64,000 nt of DNA from NCBI GenBank assembly GCA_023145375.1, contig JAGLDY010000012.1:109861-173860 (forward strand). Direction: 5' to 3'. This stretch comes from Candidatus Sabulitectum sp. GTDB lineage: Bacteria; Fermentibacterota; Fermentibacteria; Fermentibacterales; JCC-6. Shown here piece by piece: positions 26,555-34,494 of this stretch. The notes under the pieces were generated by a model. The model ran no database searches and had not been told where the DNA came from. It was given only the letters and a program-made list of their open reading frames with translations. The translations under genes and the position numbers were made by a program. Numbering within the stretch: position 1 is the first letter of the stretch; each line of letters opens with the position of its first letter.

Positions 26555-28203
26555 AAAGTGGCGCAAGAAGATTTGTTCTTGGAGTAGAGGGGCTTACAGC
26601 CCTTGTGACAGGGGCTTCAGCCCTTGCTGCTGTTGTTGCATTCCTGGTTCTATGGCTTGTTGTCTCGGATGCCCGTACCACACTTGAAAGTGCTTCTTAT
26701 GCGCGGGCGGAGTACATTTCACACGCTCTTGGTGTAAGGCCCACCCAGAGCTCTCTTGAATCAATTGTAAGCTCTTCGATCCCCGGAGGCGGTGTAAGGG
26801 CTGCTGCGGTGATCTTTGATAATTCCGATGTTATCGCTTATCCCTCGGTTTCCCTTCTGGAGCTTGAGCAGTCGGCCAGCGTGACTTTCACCTCAGCCAG
26901 CGGTTACAGGGTCTCCCTTTTATTGGAGATGCCTTCTGTTCTGGGAGAGAGTACCATGATCCTTCTGATATTCGCATTCTTTGCGGCATTACTCACGGTG
27001 GTTGCAATACTGGTTCCCTCTTTTTTAAGACGAACGGTCCTTGACCCCCTTCGTGGAATTCTTGGTGAGGCTGACCGCTTTGAGAGTGGCAGCGGCAGCA
27101 ATGCCAGGGCAGCCAATGTTTCTTTTCAAAAGCTCATCGACCTGCTGAGCAAGAGAGAATCTCAGCTTGATGAAATGAGGATGGATGCTCTGAACAGAGC
27201 AGAGGCTGCTGAATCAAGGTCAGGTTCTGTTCTTGAAGCCATGGCTTCCGCGGTGATGGTCATTGACCCTGATGGTAACCCCTCACTTTGGAACAGACAG
27301 GCAGCAGAGTTCTTCCAGCTTGAAGAAAATGATGAGACTGAAGTGGATAACAGCAGTTTCACAGAACAGATGGAACCCTATTTGAAAAGCAATACCACTG
27401 AGTGGGAAGGCGAAAAGAACGGCAGAATATTCCGATTCAAGGTTACCCCTGGTGAGAACAGCGAGGTGATAGCACTGGTTACCGATGTCACAACCCCTGT
27501 CATGCTTGAAAGAAGGCTTGCCGAGGAAAGCGCCCTGGCTGACCTGGGTGCTTTCTCAGGAGGTGTGGCCCATGAGATCGGTAATGCCCTCTGTGCCCTT
27601 GACGGATTTCTTGAACTCCTGGGCAGAGGAGGGGATGCAAAGAGAGTAGCTGGAATTCTTAATGAAGCTGGACTGGAGCTGGATTCTGCCAGGAAAATGG
27701 TTGAATCTTTCAGAAGCCTTGCACAGCATAACTCAATCGAGAGTACCATAACAACAAAGACCGCACAGACAATAGTAAAGGACATGTGTGAAAACCGGTC
27801 AGTTAGATACATAACAGATGAAGGACCCTCTTTAAGTGAAGATAACATAGATGCGCTGATACCAGGTGGAGAGATCCTCATAACAAGAATAATGGAGAAT
27901 CTTTTATCCAATGCAAAAAGATTCGCACCTGTATCAACTGTGGAAGTAGCTGTCTCTGATTCTTCTCTGGAACATGCTTTTATATTCAAGGTGCTTGACG
28001 GAGGCTCAGGCCTGCCTGAACCACCGGAAACAGTATTCAGACCCATGTACACCACTGCTGAAGCAGACGGAGGCATGGGGCTGGGTCTTACCATTACCAG
28101 GAGGCTTGTTAGAGCCATGGGCGGTTCTATCAAGGCAGAGAACAGGGAACAGGGCGGAGCAGTGTTCACAGTGATCATTCCCCATCTGGAGAGAGTGTTA
28201 TGA
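26551..28203 (+). CDS. Membrane sensor histidine kinase (NtrB-like, PAS domain)
   Basis: A 550-residue sensor kinase. Two membrane helices (about 12-38 and 133-157) enclose a periplasmic sensor of about 95 residues without a recognised family. A HAMP-like linker, a PAS domain (about 225-315, MASAVMVIDPDGNPSLWNR) and the kinase core follow: H-box with H341 in GGVAHEIGNAL, N-box NLLSNAKRF, and GSGLPE and GMGLGLTI for ATP binding. It should phosphorylate the response regulator encoded immediately downstream (4-nt overlap). The signal is unknown; the location inside a glycan operon suggests an envelope cue. Confidence 0.9.
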   Translation: MKSGARRFVLGVEGLTALVTGASALAAVVAFLVLWLVVSDARTTLESASYARAEYISHALGVRPTQSSLESIVSSSIPGGGVRAAAVIFDNSDVIAYPSVSLLELEQSASVTFTSASGYRVSLLLEMPSVLGESTMILLIFAFFAALLTVVAILVPSFLRRTVLDPLRGILGEADRFESGSGSNARAANVSFQKLIDLLSKRESQLDEMRMDALNRAEAAESRSGSVLEAMASAVMVIDPDGNPSLWNRQAAEFFQLEENDETEVDNSSFTEQMEPYLKSNTTEWEGEKNGRIFRFKVTPGENSEVIALVTDVTTPVMLERRLAEESALADLGAFSGGVAHEIGNALCALDGFLELLGRGGDAKRVAGILNEAGLELDSARKMVESFRSLAQHNSIESTITTKTAQTIVKDMCENRSVRYITDEGPSLSEDNIDALIPGGEILITRIMENLLSNAKRFAPVSTVEVAVSDSSLEHAFIFKVLDGGSGLPEPPETVFRPMYTTAEADGGMGLGLTITRRLVRAMGGSIKAENREQGGAVFTVIIPHLERVL

Positions 28204-29465
28204 AAGAAATTCTCCTTGTTGAAGACAAAAGAGGAATGAGGGTAATGCTTTCCACTGCCCTTGAGGAAGATGGCTGGACTGTTACCGCAGCTCCGGATGG
28301 TGATTCAGCTGTAAAGCAGATCCTCAAGAACAGATTCGACGCCGTACTCACCGATGTCTGTATCCCCGGGAAGTTCAACGGTATTGATGTTCTTGAAAAG
28401 ACCCCTGCGGGAACGCCTGTTATTGTCATGACTGCTTTCGGCACCATTGATATGGCTGTGGATGCAATGAAAAAAGGTGCAGCTGACTTCATAAGCAAGC
28501 CCTTTAAACTCAATGAACTCCTTGAAAAGCTCACCTCAATATCATCTCATCACGCTGACTCCATGCTTGGTCAGTCTCCCGCCTACCTGGAAACGATAAG
28601 CAGAGCAGAGAGAGCAGCTCCAAGCGGCATGAACATCCTGATTCTGGGTGAGAGTGGCACCGGCAAAGAACTGCTTGCAAGAAGAATTCACGAGTGCAGC
28701 GGCAGAGCAGAAGGTCCCTTTATACCGGTGAACTGTGCTGCAATTCCTGAGAATCTCATGGAAAGCGAACTTTTCGGAGCTGAAAAAGGAGCATACACAG
28801 GCTCCACAGAGGCAAGACCAGGCAGATTCACCATTGCAAATGGTGGAACCATCTTCCTGGATGAGATCGCCGATCTGGACATTACTCTTCAAGGAAAACT
28901 CCTGAGAGTGCTGGAGTCAGGTACATATCATTCTGTAGGCGGCACGGAAGAGCTGAGATCGGATGCCATGGTCATAGCTGCAAGTAACCGCGATCTTAAA
29001 GAAATGGTTGACAAGAAGCTTTTCCGGGAAGATCTTTTTTACAGGATCAGTGAATTCCCGGTAGAACTGCCCCCTCTCCGTGAAAGAGGTGGTGACATCC
29101 AGCTTATCTCCCGGCACTATCTTGGACAGTACTGTGGTAATTCCTTCACAGACAGCGCTCTGAATGCGCTCGTCAATTACGAATGGCCTGGAAACATCCG
29201 AGAGCTGAAAAACCTTATCAGGCGTGCATGTGTTAATTCCGGTACAGATGAGATAACAAAGGAAATGCTGGAATTTCCGGGACATATACCTGAAGGCTCT
29301 CTGGTGGAGCAGGCTGCTGCTGCCGCCAGGACCAGAGAAAGATCCCTCATACTCTCGGCCCTTGCGGAAACCGCAGGCAACCGCAGGAAAGCCGCAGAGA
29401 TACTGGGAGTGAGCTACAGAACACTTCTCACCAAGATCAAAGACATGAAGATCATTGTAGAATGA
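28200..29465 (+). CDS. NtrC-family sigma-54 response regulator
   Basis: A 421-residue activator in three parts: receiver with phospho-acceptor D52 (VLTDVCIPG), a sigma-54 AAA+ domain (GESGTGKE Walker A, GGTIFLDEIADL Walker B), and a C-terminal Fis-type helix-turn-helix (NRRKAAEILGVSYRTLLTKI). The sigma-54-contacting loop, normally GAFTGA, reads GAYTGS here, a mild change that usually still works. The preceding kinase is its likely partner. It would turn on sigma-54 promoters, not found in this window. It overlaps the kinase gene and queC by 4 nt each. Confidence 0.93.
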   Translation: MKEILLVEDKRGMRVMLSTALEEDGWTVTAAPDGDSAVKQILKNRFDAVLTDVCIPGKFNGIDVLEKTPAGTPVIVMTAFGTIDMAVDAMKKGAADFISKPFKLNELLEKLTSISSHHADSMLGQSPAYLETISRAERAAPSGMNILILGESGTGKELLARRIHECSGRAEGPFIPVNCAAIPENLMESELFGAEKGAYTGSTEARPGRFTIANGGTIFLDEIADLDITLQGKLLRVLESGTYHSVGGTEELRSDAMVIAASNRDLKEMVDKKLFREDLFYRISEFPVELPPLRERGGDIQLISRHYLGQYCGNSFTDSALNALVNYEWPGNIRELKNLIRRACVNSGTDEITKEMLEFPGHIPEGSLVEQAAAAARTRERSLILSALAETAGNRRKAAEILGVSYRTLLTKIKDMKIIVE

Positions 29466-30160
29466 GCGGAAACAGAGCAGTAGTACTTCTTAGTGGGGGT
29501 CTTGATTCCACAACTATCCTTGCGATTGCTTCAGCAGCGCAGATGGAAGTCACTGCTCTTTCGTTCAGTTACGGGCAGAAACACACACAGGAGATAAAAA
29601 GAGCAGAGATCATTGCTGAGTACTTCAAAGTGAAAGAACACCTAATCATAGACCTTGACCCTGAGCCATTCAAAGGATCGGCTCTCACCGGCAGCAACCC
29701 GATCCCGGAGAATAGAGACCACATAAACAAGCATATACCGGATACCTACGTTCCTGCCAGAAACACCATCTTCCTCTCAATTGCCCTTGGCATAGCGGAA
29801 ACAAGAAAAGCAGACCACATTTTCATCGGGGTCAACTCCCTTGATTACAGCGGCTATCCCGACTGCAGACCGGAGTACATTGAGGCTTTCCAAAAGCTTA
29901 CCAACCTTGCAACAAGAACTGCAGTCAATGGTAACCCTCCCGCAATAGAAGCTCCGCTCCTGCATATGACCAAAGCAGAGATAATTAGAAAGGGAATACA
30001 ACTCGGTGTAGACTACGGTATGACACTAAGCTGTTACCAGCCAAATACAAAAGGGGAGAGCTGCGGTGTTTGCGATGCATGCTCCCTCAGACTGGCAGGT
30101 TTCAAAGCAAATAACCTCACAGACCCTGCATCATACCGAAAAGAATCAGATGTCAGATAA
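29462..30160 (+). CDS. queC: 7-cyano-7-deazaguanine synthase QueC
   Basis: A 232-residue QueC, which converts 7-carboxy-7-deazaguanine to preQ0 using ATP and ammonia. It has the PP-loop SGGLDSTT at about residues 11-18, the SFSYGQKH and VPARNTIFLSIALG core segments, and a zinc knuckle near the C terminus (SCYQPN... CGVCDAC). It is first of a queC-queE-queD-folE2 run, all on the same strand. It follows the response regulator by an ATGA overlap, so the deazaguanine genes may be read through from the glycan/two-component operon. Confidence 0.96.
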   Translation: MSGNRAVVLLSGGLDSTTILAIASAAQMEVTALSFSYGQKHTQEIKRAEIIAEYFKVKEHLIIDLDPEPFKGSALTGSNPIPENRDHINKHIPDTYVPARNTIFLSIALGIAETRKADHIFIGVNSLDYSGYPDCRPEYIEAFQKLTNLATRTAVNGNPPAIEAPLLHMTKAEIIRKGIQLGVDYGMTLSCYQPNTKGESCGVCDACSLRLAGFKANNLTDPASYRKESDVR

Positions 30161-30752
30161 ATACCGTGTAAAGGAAATGGTGCTTACTCTTCAGGGTGAA
30201 GGAGCCATGGCAGGCACACCGGTGGTTCTCCTGAGGTTTGAAGGATGCAACCTGAGCTGTGACTTCTGTGACACTGACTTTACCGGTACAGACGGTATAG
30301 GCGGTGGCATCTTCACCACACCCGGAAACCTTGCAGATGCAATAGAAGAAAAGTGGATATCAGATACACAAGTGAATATCCTCTGCACCGGTGGCGAGCC
30401 CCTGCTGCAGCTGGACCCGCCGCTGATCAAAGAACTCAGAGCAAGAAGCTGCAAGATATTACTGGAGACGAACGGAACTCTGAAAGCCCCTGACGGGATC
30501 CACTGGATATGCGTCAGCCCAAAAACAAACACGATCCCGCTCCAAAACAGCGGTGATGAGATAAAGATAGTATGGCCACAAAAACACATGAATCCAGAAA
30601 CATTCAAAAAACTGAACTTCAACCACTTCTGGATACAACCTATATTCGATAAAAATTATAATGAGAACCTTGAAACTTCGATTGAGTACTGCCTTACCCA
30701 CCCCGGATGGCGACTCAGTCTTCAGACACACAGGTTCACAGGTCTTCCTTAG
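30150..30752 (+). CDS. queE: 7-carboxy-7-deazaguanine synthase QueE (radical SAM)
   Basis: A 200-residue radical-SAM enzyme that turns 6-carboxy-tetrahydropterin into 7-carboxy-7-deazaguanine. It carries TLQGEGAMAG at the N terminus and the iron-sulfur motif C-x3-C-x2-C (CNLSCDFC), and the CTGGEPLLQ segment for SAM. The start is ATG 30150, 11 nt inside the end of queC; a longer frame exists upstream, but conserved sequence begins only here. It lies next to queC and queD, as in many bacteria. Confidence 0.95.
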   Translation: MSDKYRVKEMVLTLQGEGAMAGTPVVLLRFEGCNLSCDFCDTDFTGTDGIGGGIFTTPGNLADAIEEKWISDTQVNILCTGGEPLLQLDPPLIKELRARSCKILLETNGTLKAPDGIHWICVSPKTNTIPLQNSGDEIKIVWPQKHMNPETFKKLNFNHFWIQPIFDKNYNENLETSIEYCLTHPGWRLSLQTHRFTGLP

Positions 30753-30760
30753 GAGATAAA

Positions 30761-31114
30761 ATGGAGATATACAGAGAATTCAAGTTTGACGCTGCCCACA
30801 GACTTCCCAACCTGGAAGAAGCTCACAAGTGTGGTAATCTGCATGGACACACATTCACTGTGACAGTCCATATTGAAGGCACTGTGGGGCACACGACAGG
30901 CTGGGTAAGAGATTACAGCGAAATAAAAAGCATCTGCAACCCTGTAATAGACCTCCTTGATCACCGGTACCTCAACGACATAGAGGGTCTTGAAAACCCC
31001 ACCAGTGAAATTATTGCAGAATGGCTCTGGAATAGGATAAAACCGGAACTCACCGAGCTCACAATGATCGAAGTTAAAGAGACTGCATCCACCGGATGCC
31101 GTTACAGAGGATAA
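30761..31114 (+). CDS. queD: 6-carboxy-tetrahydropterin synthase QueD
   Basis: A 117-residue QueD (PTPS family), which makes 6-carboxy-tetrahydropterin from dihydroneopterin triphosphate. Zinc ligands are the AAHRL histidine and the GHTF/LHGH pair, and the catalytic cysteine is in HKCGNLHGH. The YREFKFDAAH start and the C-terminal EVKETASTGCRY match the family. AGGAG lies before ATG 30761, which is taken as start. Stop of queE is 8 nt upstream and folE2 follows 7 nt after its end. Confidence 0.95.
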   Translation: MEIYREFKFDAAHRLPNLEEAHKCGNLHGHTFTVTVHIEGTVGHTTGWVRDYSEIKSICNPVIDLLDHRYLNDIEGLENPTSEIIAEWLWNRIKPELTELTMIEVKETASTGCRYRG

Positions 31115-31121
31115 CAATACA

Positions 31122-31934
31122 ATGAAAGATATTCAGAACTCTCCTGATCACAGAAACATCGATCTCCGGGAAGCCGGCATAAAAGACCTGAAGTACCCCA
31201 TAACCATCCTGGACAAAGAGGAGAGAGAGCAGACCACTGTTGCAGATATCTCCATGTCTGTAAGCCTTCCTCATCATTTCAAGGGCACCCACATGAGTCG
31301 CTTTCTGGAGGTTCTCACAAGCAGCGGATGCAGGTTCACCGGCAGTACCATACCGCAAGTGCTTCAGAAGCTTAAACTAGCCCTTGATGCTGAATCCGCA
31401 AAGATCAGGATCGAGTTCCCGTACTTCCTTACAAAACAGGCTCCAGTCTCAAAGGCTGAAGCCAAGATGAGTTATGCCTGCGCCTTTACTGGAGAATCCT
31501 GCAGTGACAAAGAGGATTTCATTCTAACAGTAACAGTTCCAGTAAGCACTCTCTGTCCATGCAGCAAAGAGATCAGCACCGAAGGGGCACACAACCAGCG
31601 TGGTTACATTACAATGGATGTACGAACAAGGATGAATAAAGACGGCACCTTCGCCATGCTCTGGATAGAGGAACTTGTAGCCATTGCAGAAGCCTCAGCA
31701 TCCGCCCCCCTATACACCATACTGAAGCGCCCTGACGAAAAGCATGTCACTGAACAGGCCTACAACAACCCTGTATTCGTTGAAGACATCGTTAGAAATG
31801 TAGCTGAAAAACTCAGGAAAGACCCAAGAATAACCCAGTTTACAGTCACAGCCGAGAACCACGAGAGCATCCACAACCACAACGCCTATGCCGTTGTCAC
31901 CTGGACAAGACCAAACCCGCAGGATTACACTTAA
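31122..31934 (+). CDS. folE2: GTP cyclohydrolase IB (FolE2/MptA-type)
   Basis: A 270-residue GTP cyclohydrolase I of the FolE2 type, a zinc- or other-metal-dependent enzyme opening GTP to dihydroneopterin triphosphate. Family signatures include PHHFKGTHMSRF, the cysteine motif TLCPCSKEIS and GAHNQR, and a tail with ENHESIHNH. It supplies the first intermediate for queuosine and possibly for folate; the presence of FolE2 rather than classical FolE is common in zinc-poor lifestyles. It is the last gene of the queC-queE-queD-folE2 run and no clear terminator hairpin follows it. Confidence 0.94.
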   Translation: MKDIQNSPDHRNIDLREAGIKDLKYPITILDKEEREQTTVADISMSVSLPHHFKGTHMSRFLEVLTSSGCRFTGSTIPQVLQKLKLALDAESAKIRIEFPYFLTKQAPVSKAEAKMSYACAFTGESCSDKEDFILTVTVPVSTLCPCSKEISTEGAHNQRGYITMDVRTRMNKDGTFAMLWIEELVAIAEASASAPLYTILKRPDEKHVTEQAYNNPVFVEDIVRNVAEKLRKDPRITQFTVTAENHESIHNHNAYAVVTWTRPNPQDYT

Positions 31935-32194
31935 AAAAAAGAAACTCCACTCTTTAAGATCAAATCATTTAATGGCGCCAAACTTACATTAATCAAGTTT
32001 GTCAAAGGAATCAACTACTTATGAAGATTCTGTCTAACATCACCATATACGTAGTTCAAAAGTGAAATGAACACCGGAGCGACCCGGAAAGAAAAGACTC
32101 ACGGACGATGATCATCAGTATATGACTGATACAGCAGATTCAACGATAATCGTGTTGTGCGTTGCTGTAGGGAAATTCTCAGATTTGCAATTGC

Positions 32195-32488
32195 CTATTT
32201 TGCGTGAAGAGCCTCAAGAACAGCATTGGGATTCTTTGATGCTATTCGCAATAATGCTTTGGCTGGGCCTTCCGGTTTTCTTCTGCCTTGTTCCCAATTC
32301 TGAAGAGTTCGAACACTTACGCCAATCATCAAGGCAAACTCACGTTGAGAAACATGAAGTGTACTTCGAATTTCCTTAATCTCAGGCGGATTCATCTCAA
32401 AAACACGAGCTGGCTTCTTACGCCCAGCCTTAATATCACCGGCCTCTTCAATGCTGGCGACCAGCAGATCAAAATCTTCGCTTCTCAT
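32195..32488 (-). CDS. XRE-family antitoxin (HigA/NadS-like)
   Basis: A 97-residue helix-turn-helix protein. The XRE domain is at about residues 33-90: STLHVSQREFALMIGVSVRTLQNW is the DNA-binding helix pair, followed by EQGRRKPEG. The N-terminal 30 residues would bind the toxin. It is encoded after the RelE-type toxin gene and overlaps it by ATGA, with AAGGAGAA as ribosome site. It should neutralise the toxin and repress the operon through the inverted repeat at 32809-32825. About 260 nt of AT-rich sequence, in which I see no gene or clear terminator, separates it from folE2. Confidence 0.88.
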   Translation of the reverse strand: MRSEDFDLLVASIEEAGDIKAGRKKPARVFEMNPPEIKEIRSTLHVSQREFALMIGVSVRTLQNWEQGRRKPEGPAKALLRIASKNPNAVLEALHAK

Positions 32489-32799
32489 ATCAAGTTCTCC
32501 TTAACTAATTTTTTAAGCGTTTTCAATTGAGCAGGGGTTATGCTCTCTTGCTTTGTTTTCTTGTAAAGAAGGATCATGTAAATATCCTCTGGAGGATCCC
32601 AATAATAGATCAGTCGCAAAGATCCTCTTTTTCCAGCACCAGGCAAATTCCATCTCATTTTGCGCAATCCTCCACTTCCGGTAATTATGGGGGCTGCGTC
32701 AGGTTTAAACATCAAAGCAGACTGAAGCATACGGTAACTATCATCAGTGAGTAGTTTCTGAACCTGCTTCGTAAATATTTGTGTTTCTATGAATTTCAT
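32485..32799 (-). CDS. RelE/HigB-type toxin (TA module 1)
   Basis: A 104-residue RelE-superfamily toxin of the HigB2/NadS-partner type, which should cleave mRNA at the ribosome. Characteristic segments are GSGGLRKMRWNLPG, GKRGSLRLIYYW and a YMILLYKK strand near the C terminus. Translation is placed at ATG 32799, because the only earlier ATG (32817) lies inside the promoter spacer. With the -10 element ending 6 nt before this ATG, the mRNA would start at or next to the ATG (leaderless). Toxin precedes antitoxin, the HigBA order. Both catalytic-type basic residues are present, so it is probably active. Confidence 0.88.
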   Translation of the reverse strand: MKFIETQIFTKQVQKLLTDDSYRMLQSALMFKPDAAPIITGSGGLRKMRWNLPGAGKRGSLRLIYYWDPPEDIYMILLYKKTKQESITPAQLKTLKKLVKENLI

Positions 32800-32805
32800 G
32801 AACTG

Positions 32806-32834
32806 TATATACGCCATTGGCGTATGTTAGTCAA
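32806..32834 (-). promoter_or_regulatory. Promoter and operator of TA module 1
   Basis: On the minus strand, TTGACT (32834-32829), 17-nt spacer and TATATA (32811-32806). A perfect inverted repeat ATACGCCATTGGCGTAT (32809-32825) lies in the spacer and touches the -10, centred 6 nt upstream of it. This is the place where the XRE antitoxin would repress. Only 6 nt separate the -10 from the toxin ATG. Confidence 0.75.
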
Positions 32835-33281
32835 GTCTATGCCGAAAAGATATCTATGAGCGACAATCACTTTTTCCGTGCATACAATCCACTGAGTAGA
32901 TAATAGCTTTTACGAGCTTCTATTCCGGACAAATAATCCGAGCATAATAATTGATAATCGAGTAACCCCTTGTGATTGACGTATTGGTACATTATCATTC
33001 CCTTAGTAATTCTGAAACAAGGGTATAGAGCAATAAAATTTTGAACAACTGAATGAACCAGAAACAGCGCGACGCTCTTGGCCTTGTGAGTACTGTTCTG
33101 GTTATTCAGAACGTTATATAGACATCTGTAGAAATTTATGGCAAAAATAACACCTGTTGACAATGATAGATACACTATGCATCTTCTCAAAGCAGCAATT
33201 CGCCCGGATTATACCGAGTCAGTACAATCATTGTTCTACTTTTAAGCCCGAGCCATTCAAAACAAAAGCGAAAAGAATCCC
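32835..33281. other. AT-rich gap between two TA modules
   Basis: About 450 nt with no convincing gene. One minus-strand frame (32867-33190, 107 codons from a TTG) has no ribosome site, no recognised domain and an odd, cysteine/tyrosine-rich composition; I do not accept it as a gene but cannot exclude a decayed one. No tandem repeat, attC-like or transposon end was seen. The two TA promoters fire outwards from its two edges. Confidence 0.5.
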
Positions 33282-33311
33282 TTGACTACATATATCACAT
33301 TGTGGTATAGT
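33282..33311 (+). promoter_or_regulatory. Promoter and operator of TA module 2
   Basis: TTGACT (33282-33287), 18-nt spacer and TATAGT (33306-33311). An inverted repeat TATATCACATTGTGGTATA (33291-33309, one mismatch) is centred 6 nt upstream of the -10, as in module 1 but with a different sequence. The toxin ATG is again exactly 6 nt after the -10. Confidence 0.75.
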
Positions 33312-33317
33312 TGCATC

Positions 33318-33692
33318 ATGAAAAAGCTCACCACCAAATGGTTCCGAAAGTGGTCTCGAAAAGCCAATCTAAGTGATGAAAGGCTTCTCCACTCGGTATC
33401 TGACTTGGAGAAGGGATTCTCTACAGCTGAACTTGGTGGTCACTTATACAAGATTCGTGTTAAGCGTGATGACGGAGGGAAAAGAACTGGATATCGAACA
33501 ATTATTGTTTTCCGGAAAAATGATCGGGCAATTTTCCTCTATGGGTTTGGAAAAAATGAGAAAGGAAACATTGATAAAAAAGAACTGCTTTACTTCAAAA
33601 AGCTAGCAGGCGATCTTCTTACCCTCAGTTCATCTCAGCTTATTAAAGCAATAGAAGAAAAAGTCTTATTTGATCTGGAGGATTCAAAATGA
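33318..33692 (+). CDS. RelE-type toxin, PF06296/DUF1044-like (TA module 2)
   Basis: A 124-residue RelE-superfamily toxin of the group formerly called DUF1044. The whole protein follows the family pattern: KWFRKWSRKANLSDERL, GFSTAELGGHLYKIRVKR, GYRTIIVFRKNDRAIFLYGF and NEKGNIDKKEL. It should be an mRNA endonuclease held off by the antitoxin encoded next. Start is ATG 33318; the longer frame would begin inside the -35 hexamer. The transcript probably begins at or beside this ATG. It overlaps the antitoxin gene by ATGA. It belongs to a different toxin subfamily from that of module 1. Confidence 0.9.
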   Translation: MKKLTTKWFRKWSRKANLSDERLLHSVSDLEKGFSTAELGGHLYKIRVKRDDGGKRTGYRTIIVFRKNDRAIFLYGFGKNEKGNIDKKELLYFKKLAGDLLTLSSSQLIKAIEEKVLFDLEDSK

Positions 33693-34009
33693 GAAAATCA
33701 ATGAAAGAAGCAATTGGAGCAACTGTAAGAGATATGCTTAACTCAGATTTAAAGACATCTTTTACAAAGAAGGATTTCGATGAACTGGGTGTAGAATTCT
33801 CGGAGATAAAAATTACATCTAATGATATTCGGGCAATTCGGAGAAAGACAAAATTAAGTCAGGCAGTATTTGCTAAATTACTTAATGTTAGCCCATCATC
33901 AGTAAGACAATGGGAGCAGGGGAAACGAACACCCACCGGTTCAACAAAAGTATTGCTTGACTTGCTAGAGAAGTCCCCACATGTTCTCGATTATAGAATT
34001 AAAGCATAG
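33689..34009 (+). CDS. XRE-family antitoxin of TA module 2
   Basis: A 106-residue antitoxin. The N-terminal half (MKEAIGATVRDMLNSDLKTSF...) is the toxin-binding region seen with DUF1044 toxins, and residues about 45-100 are an XRE helix-turn-helix (KTKLSQAVFAKLLNVSPSSVRQWEQG). GAGG sits just before the ATG, unlike the leaderless toxin gene. It should repress at the dyad 33291-33309. The sequence is noticeably AT-rich compared with the flanking genes. About 90 nt follow before queF (convergent), with no clear terminator. Confidence 0.88.
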   Translation: MRKSMKEAIGATVRDMLNSDLKTSFTKKDFDELGVEFSEIKITSNDIRAIRRKTKLSQAVFAKLLNVSPSSVRQWEQGKRTPTGSTKVLLDLLEKSPHVLDYRIKA

Positions 34010-34098
34010 AATAATTCGTAGAACAACTAAATTCAACAGAACTGCGGCTATGCTCTTCTAAAGCTATATTATTGCAGTCTGCTGATTTAGGGCATTCA

Positions 34099-34494
34099 TT
34101 ACTCTTTTGAATACTCCGCATCTACAGTAATAGCGATACCGCCTCTTATACCGAAGTTGGCCTGTACTCCGCACCATCTGGGATGGATGGCCTCCACAAT
34201 GTCATCCAGTATCTTGTTTGCGGCGTGTTCGTGGAAGACGCCCTTGTTCCTGTATGACTGGAAGTAGAGTTTCAGCGATTTTGATTCCACTATCTTTTCA
34301 TCAGGGATATAGCTGATGGTGATCTCTGCAAAATCCGGCTGTCCTGTTTTGGGGCACAGGCAGGTGAATTCATCGGTGGTGAGGGTTACGGTGTAATCCC
34401 TGTTGGGGTTTTTATTTGGAAAAGCTTCCAGACCCTTGAATTCATTGTTGCTTCCAAGAAGGGAAAGATCGCTCAGGTCTTTGTTTTGTGTCAT
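34099..34494 (-). CDS. queF: NADPH-dependent preQ0 reductase QueF
   Basis: A 131-residue single-domain (type I) QueF, which reduces preQ0 to preQ1. The catalytic cysteine is C47 in CPKTGQPDF; the ESKSLKLYFQSYRN segment holds the substrate glutamate; GVFHEHAAN completes the nucleotide pocket. It finishes the pathway begun by folE2-queD-queE-queC, located on the other strand 2.2 kb away with TA modules between. It overlaps the stop of gatE by ATGA and is therefore co-translated with it, an unusual partner. No queuosine transferase (Tgt) or QueA is in the window. Confidence 0.96.
   Translation of the reverse strand: MTQNKDLSDLSLLGSNNEFKGLEAFPNKNPNRDYTVTLTTDEFTCLCPKTGQPDFAEITISYIPDEKIVESKSLKLYFQSYRNKGVFHEHAANKILDDIVEAIHPRWCGVQANFGIRGGIAITVDAEYSKE

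Noticed and set aside
27378-28178. A 266-codon minus-strand frame within the histidine kinase gene
   Set aside because: Long antisense frames arise from codon bias; the sense strand carries all kinase motifs (H, N, G boxes).
31935-32000. Terminator hairpin after folE2
   Set aside because: CTTAAA/TTTAAG can pair, but the stem is short and AT-only with a long loop, so it was not accepted.
32801-32817. An ATG at 32817 as start of TA toxin 1
   Set aside because: It lies inside the promoter spacer and operator, upstream of the -10, so transcripts would not include it; ATG 32799 fits the family N terminus.
32867-33190. A 107-codon frame on the minus strand between the TA modules
   Set aside because: No ribosome site, no recognisable domain, TTG start and unusual composition; more likely chance or decayed sequence.
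33282-33317. TTG at 33282 as the start of TA toxin 2
   Set aside because: That TTG is the first part of the -35 hexamer; conserved sequence starts at ATG 33318.
31935-34098. A transposon or phage origin for the TA region
   Set aside because: No terminal repeats, integrase, transposase or att-like sequences could be seen.
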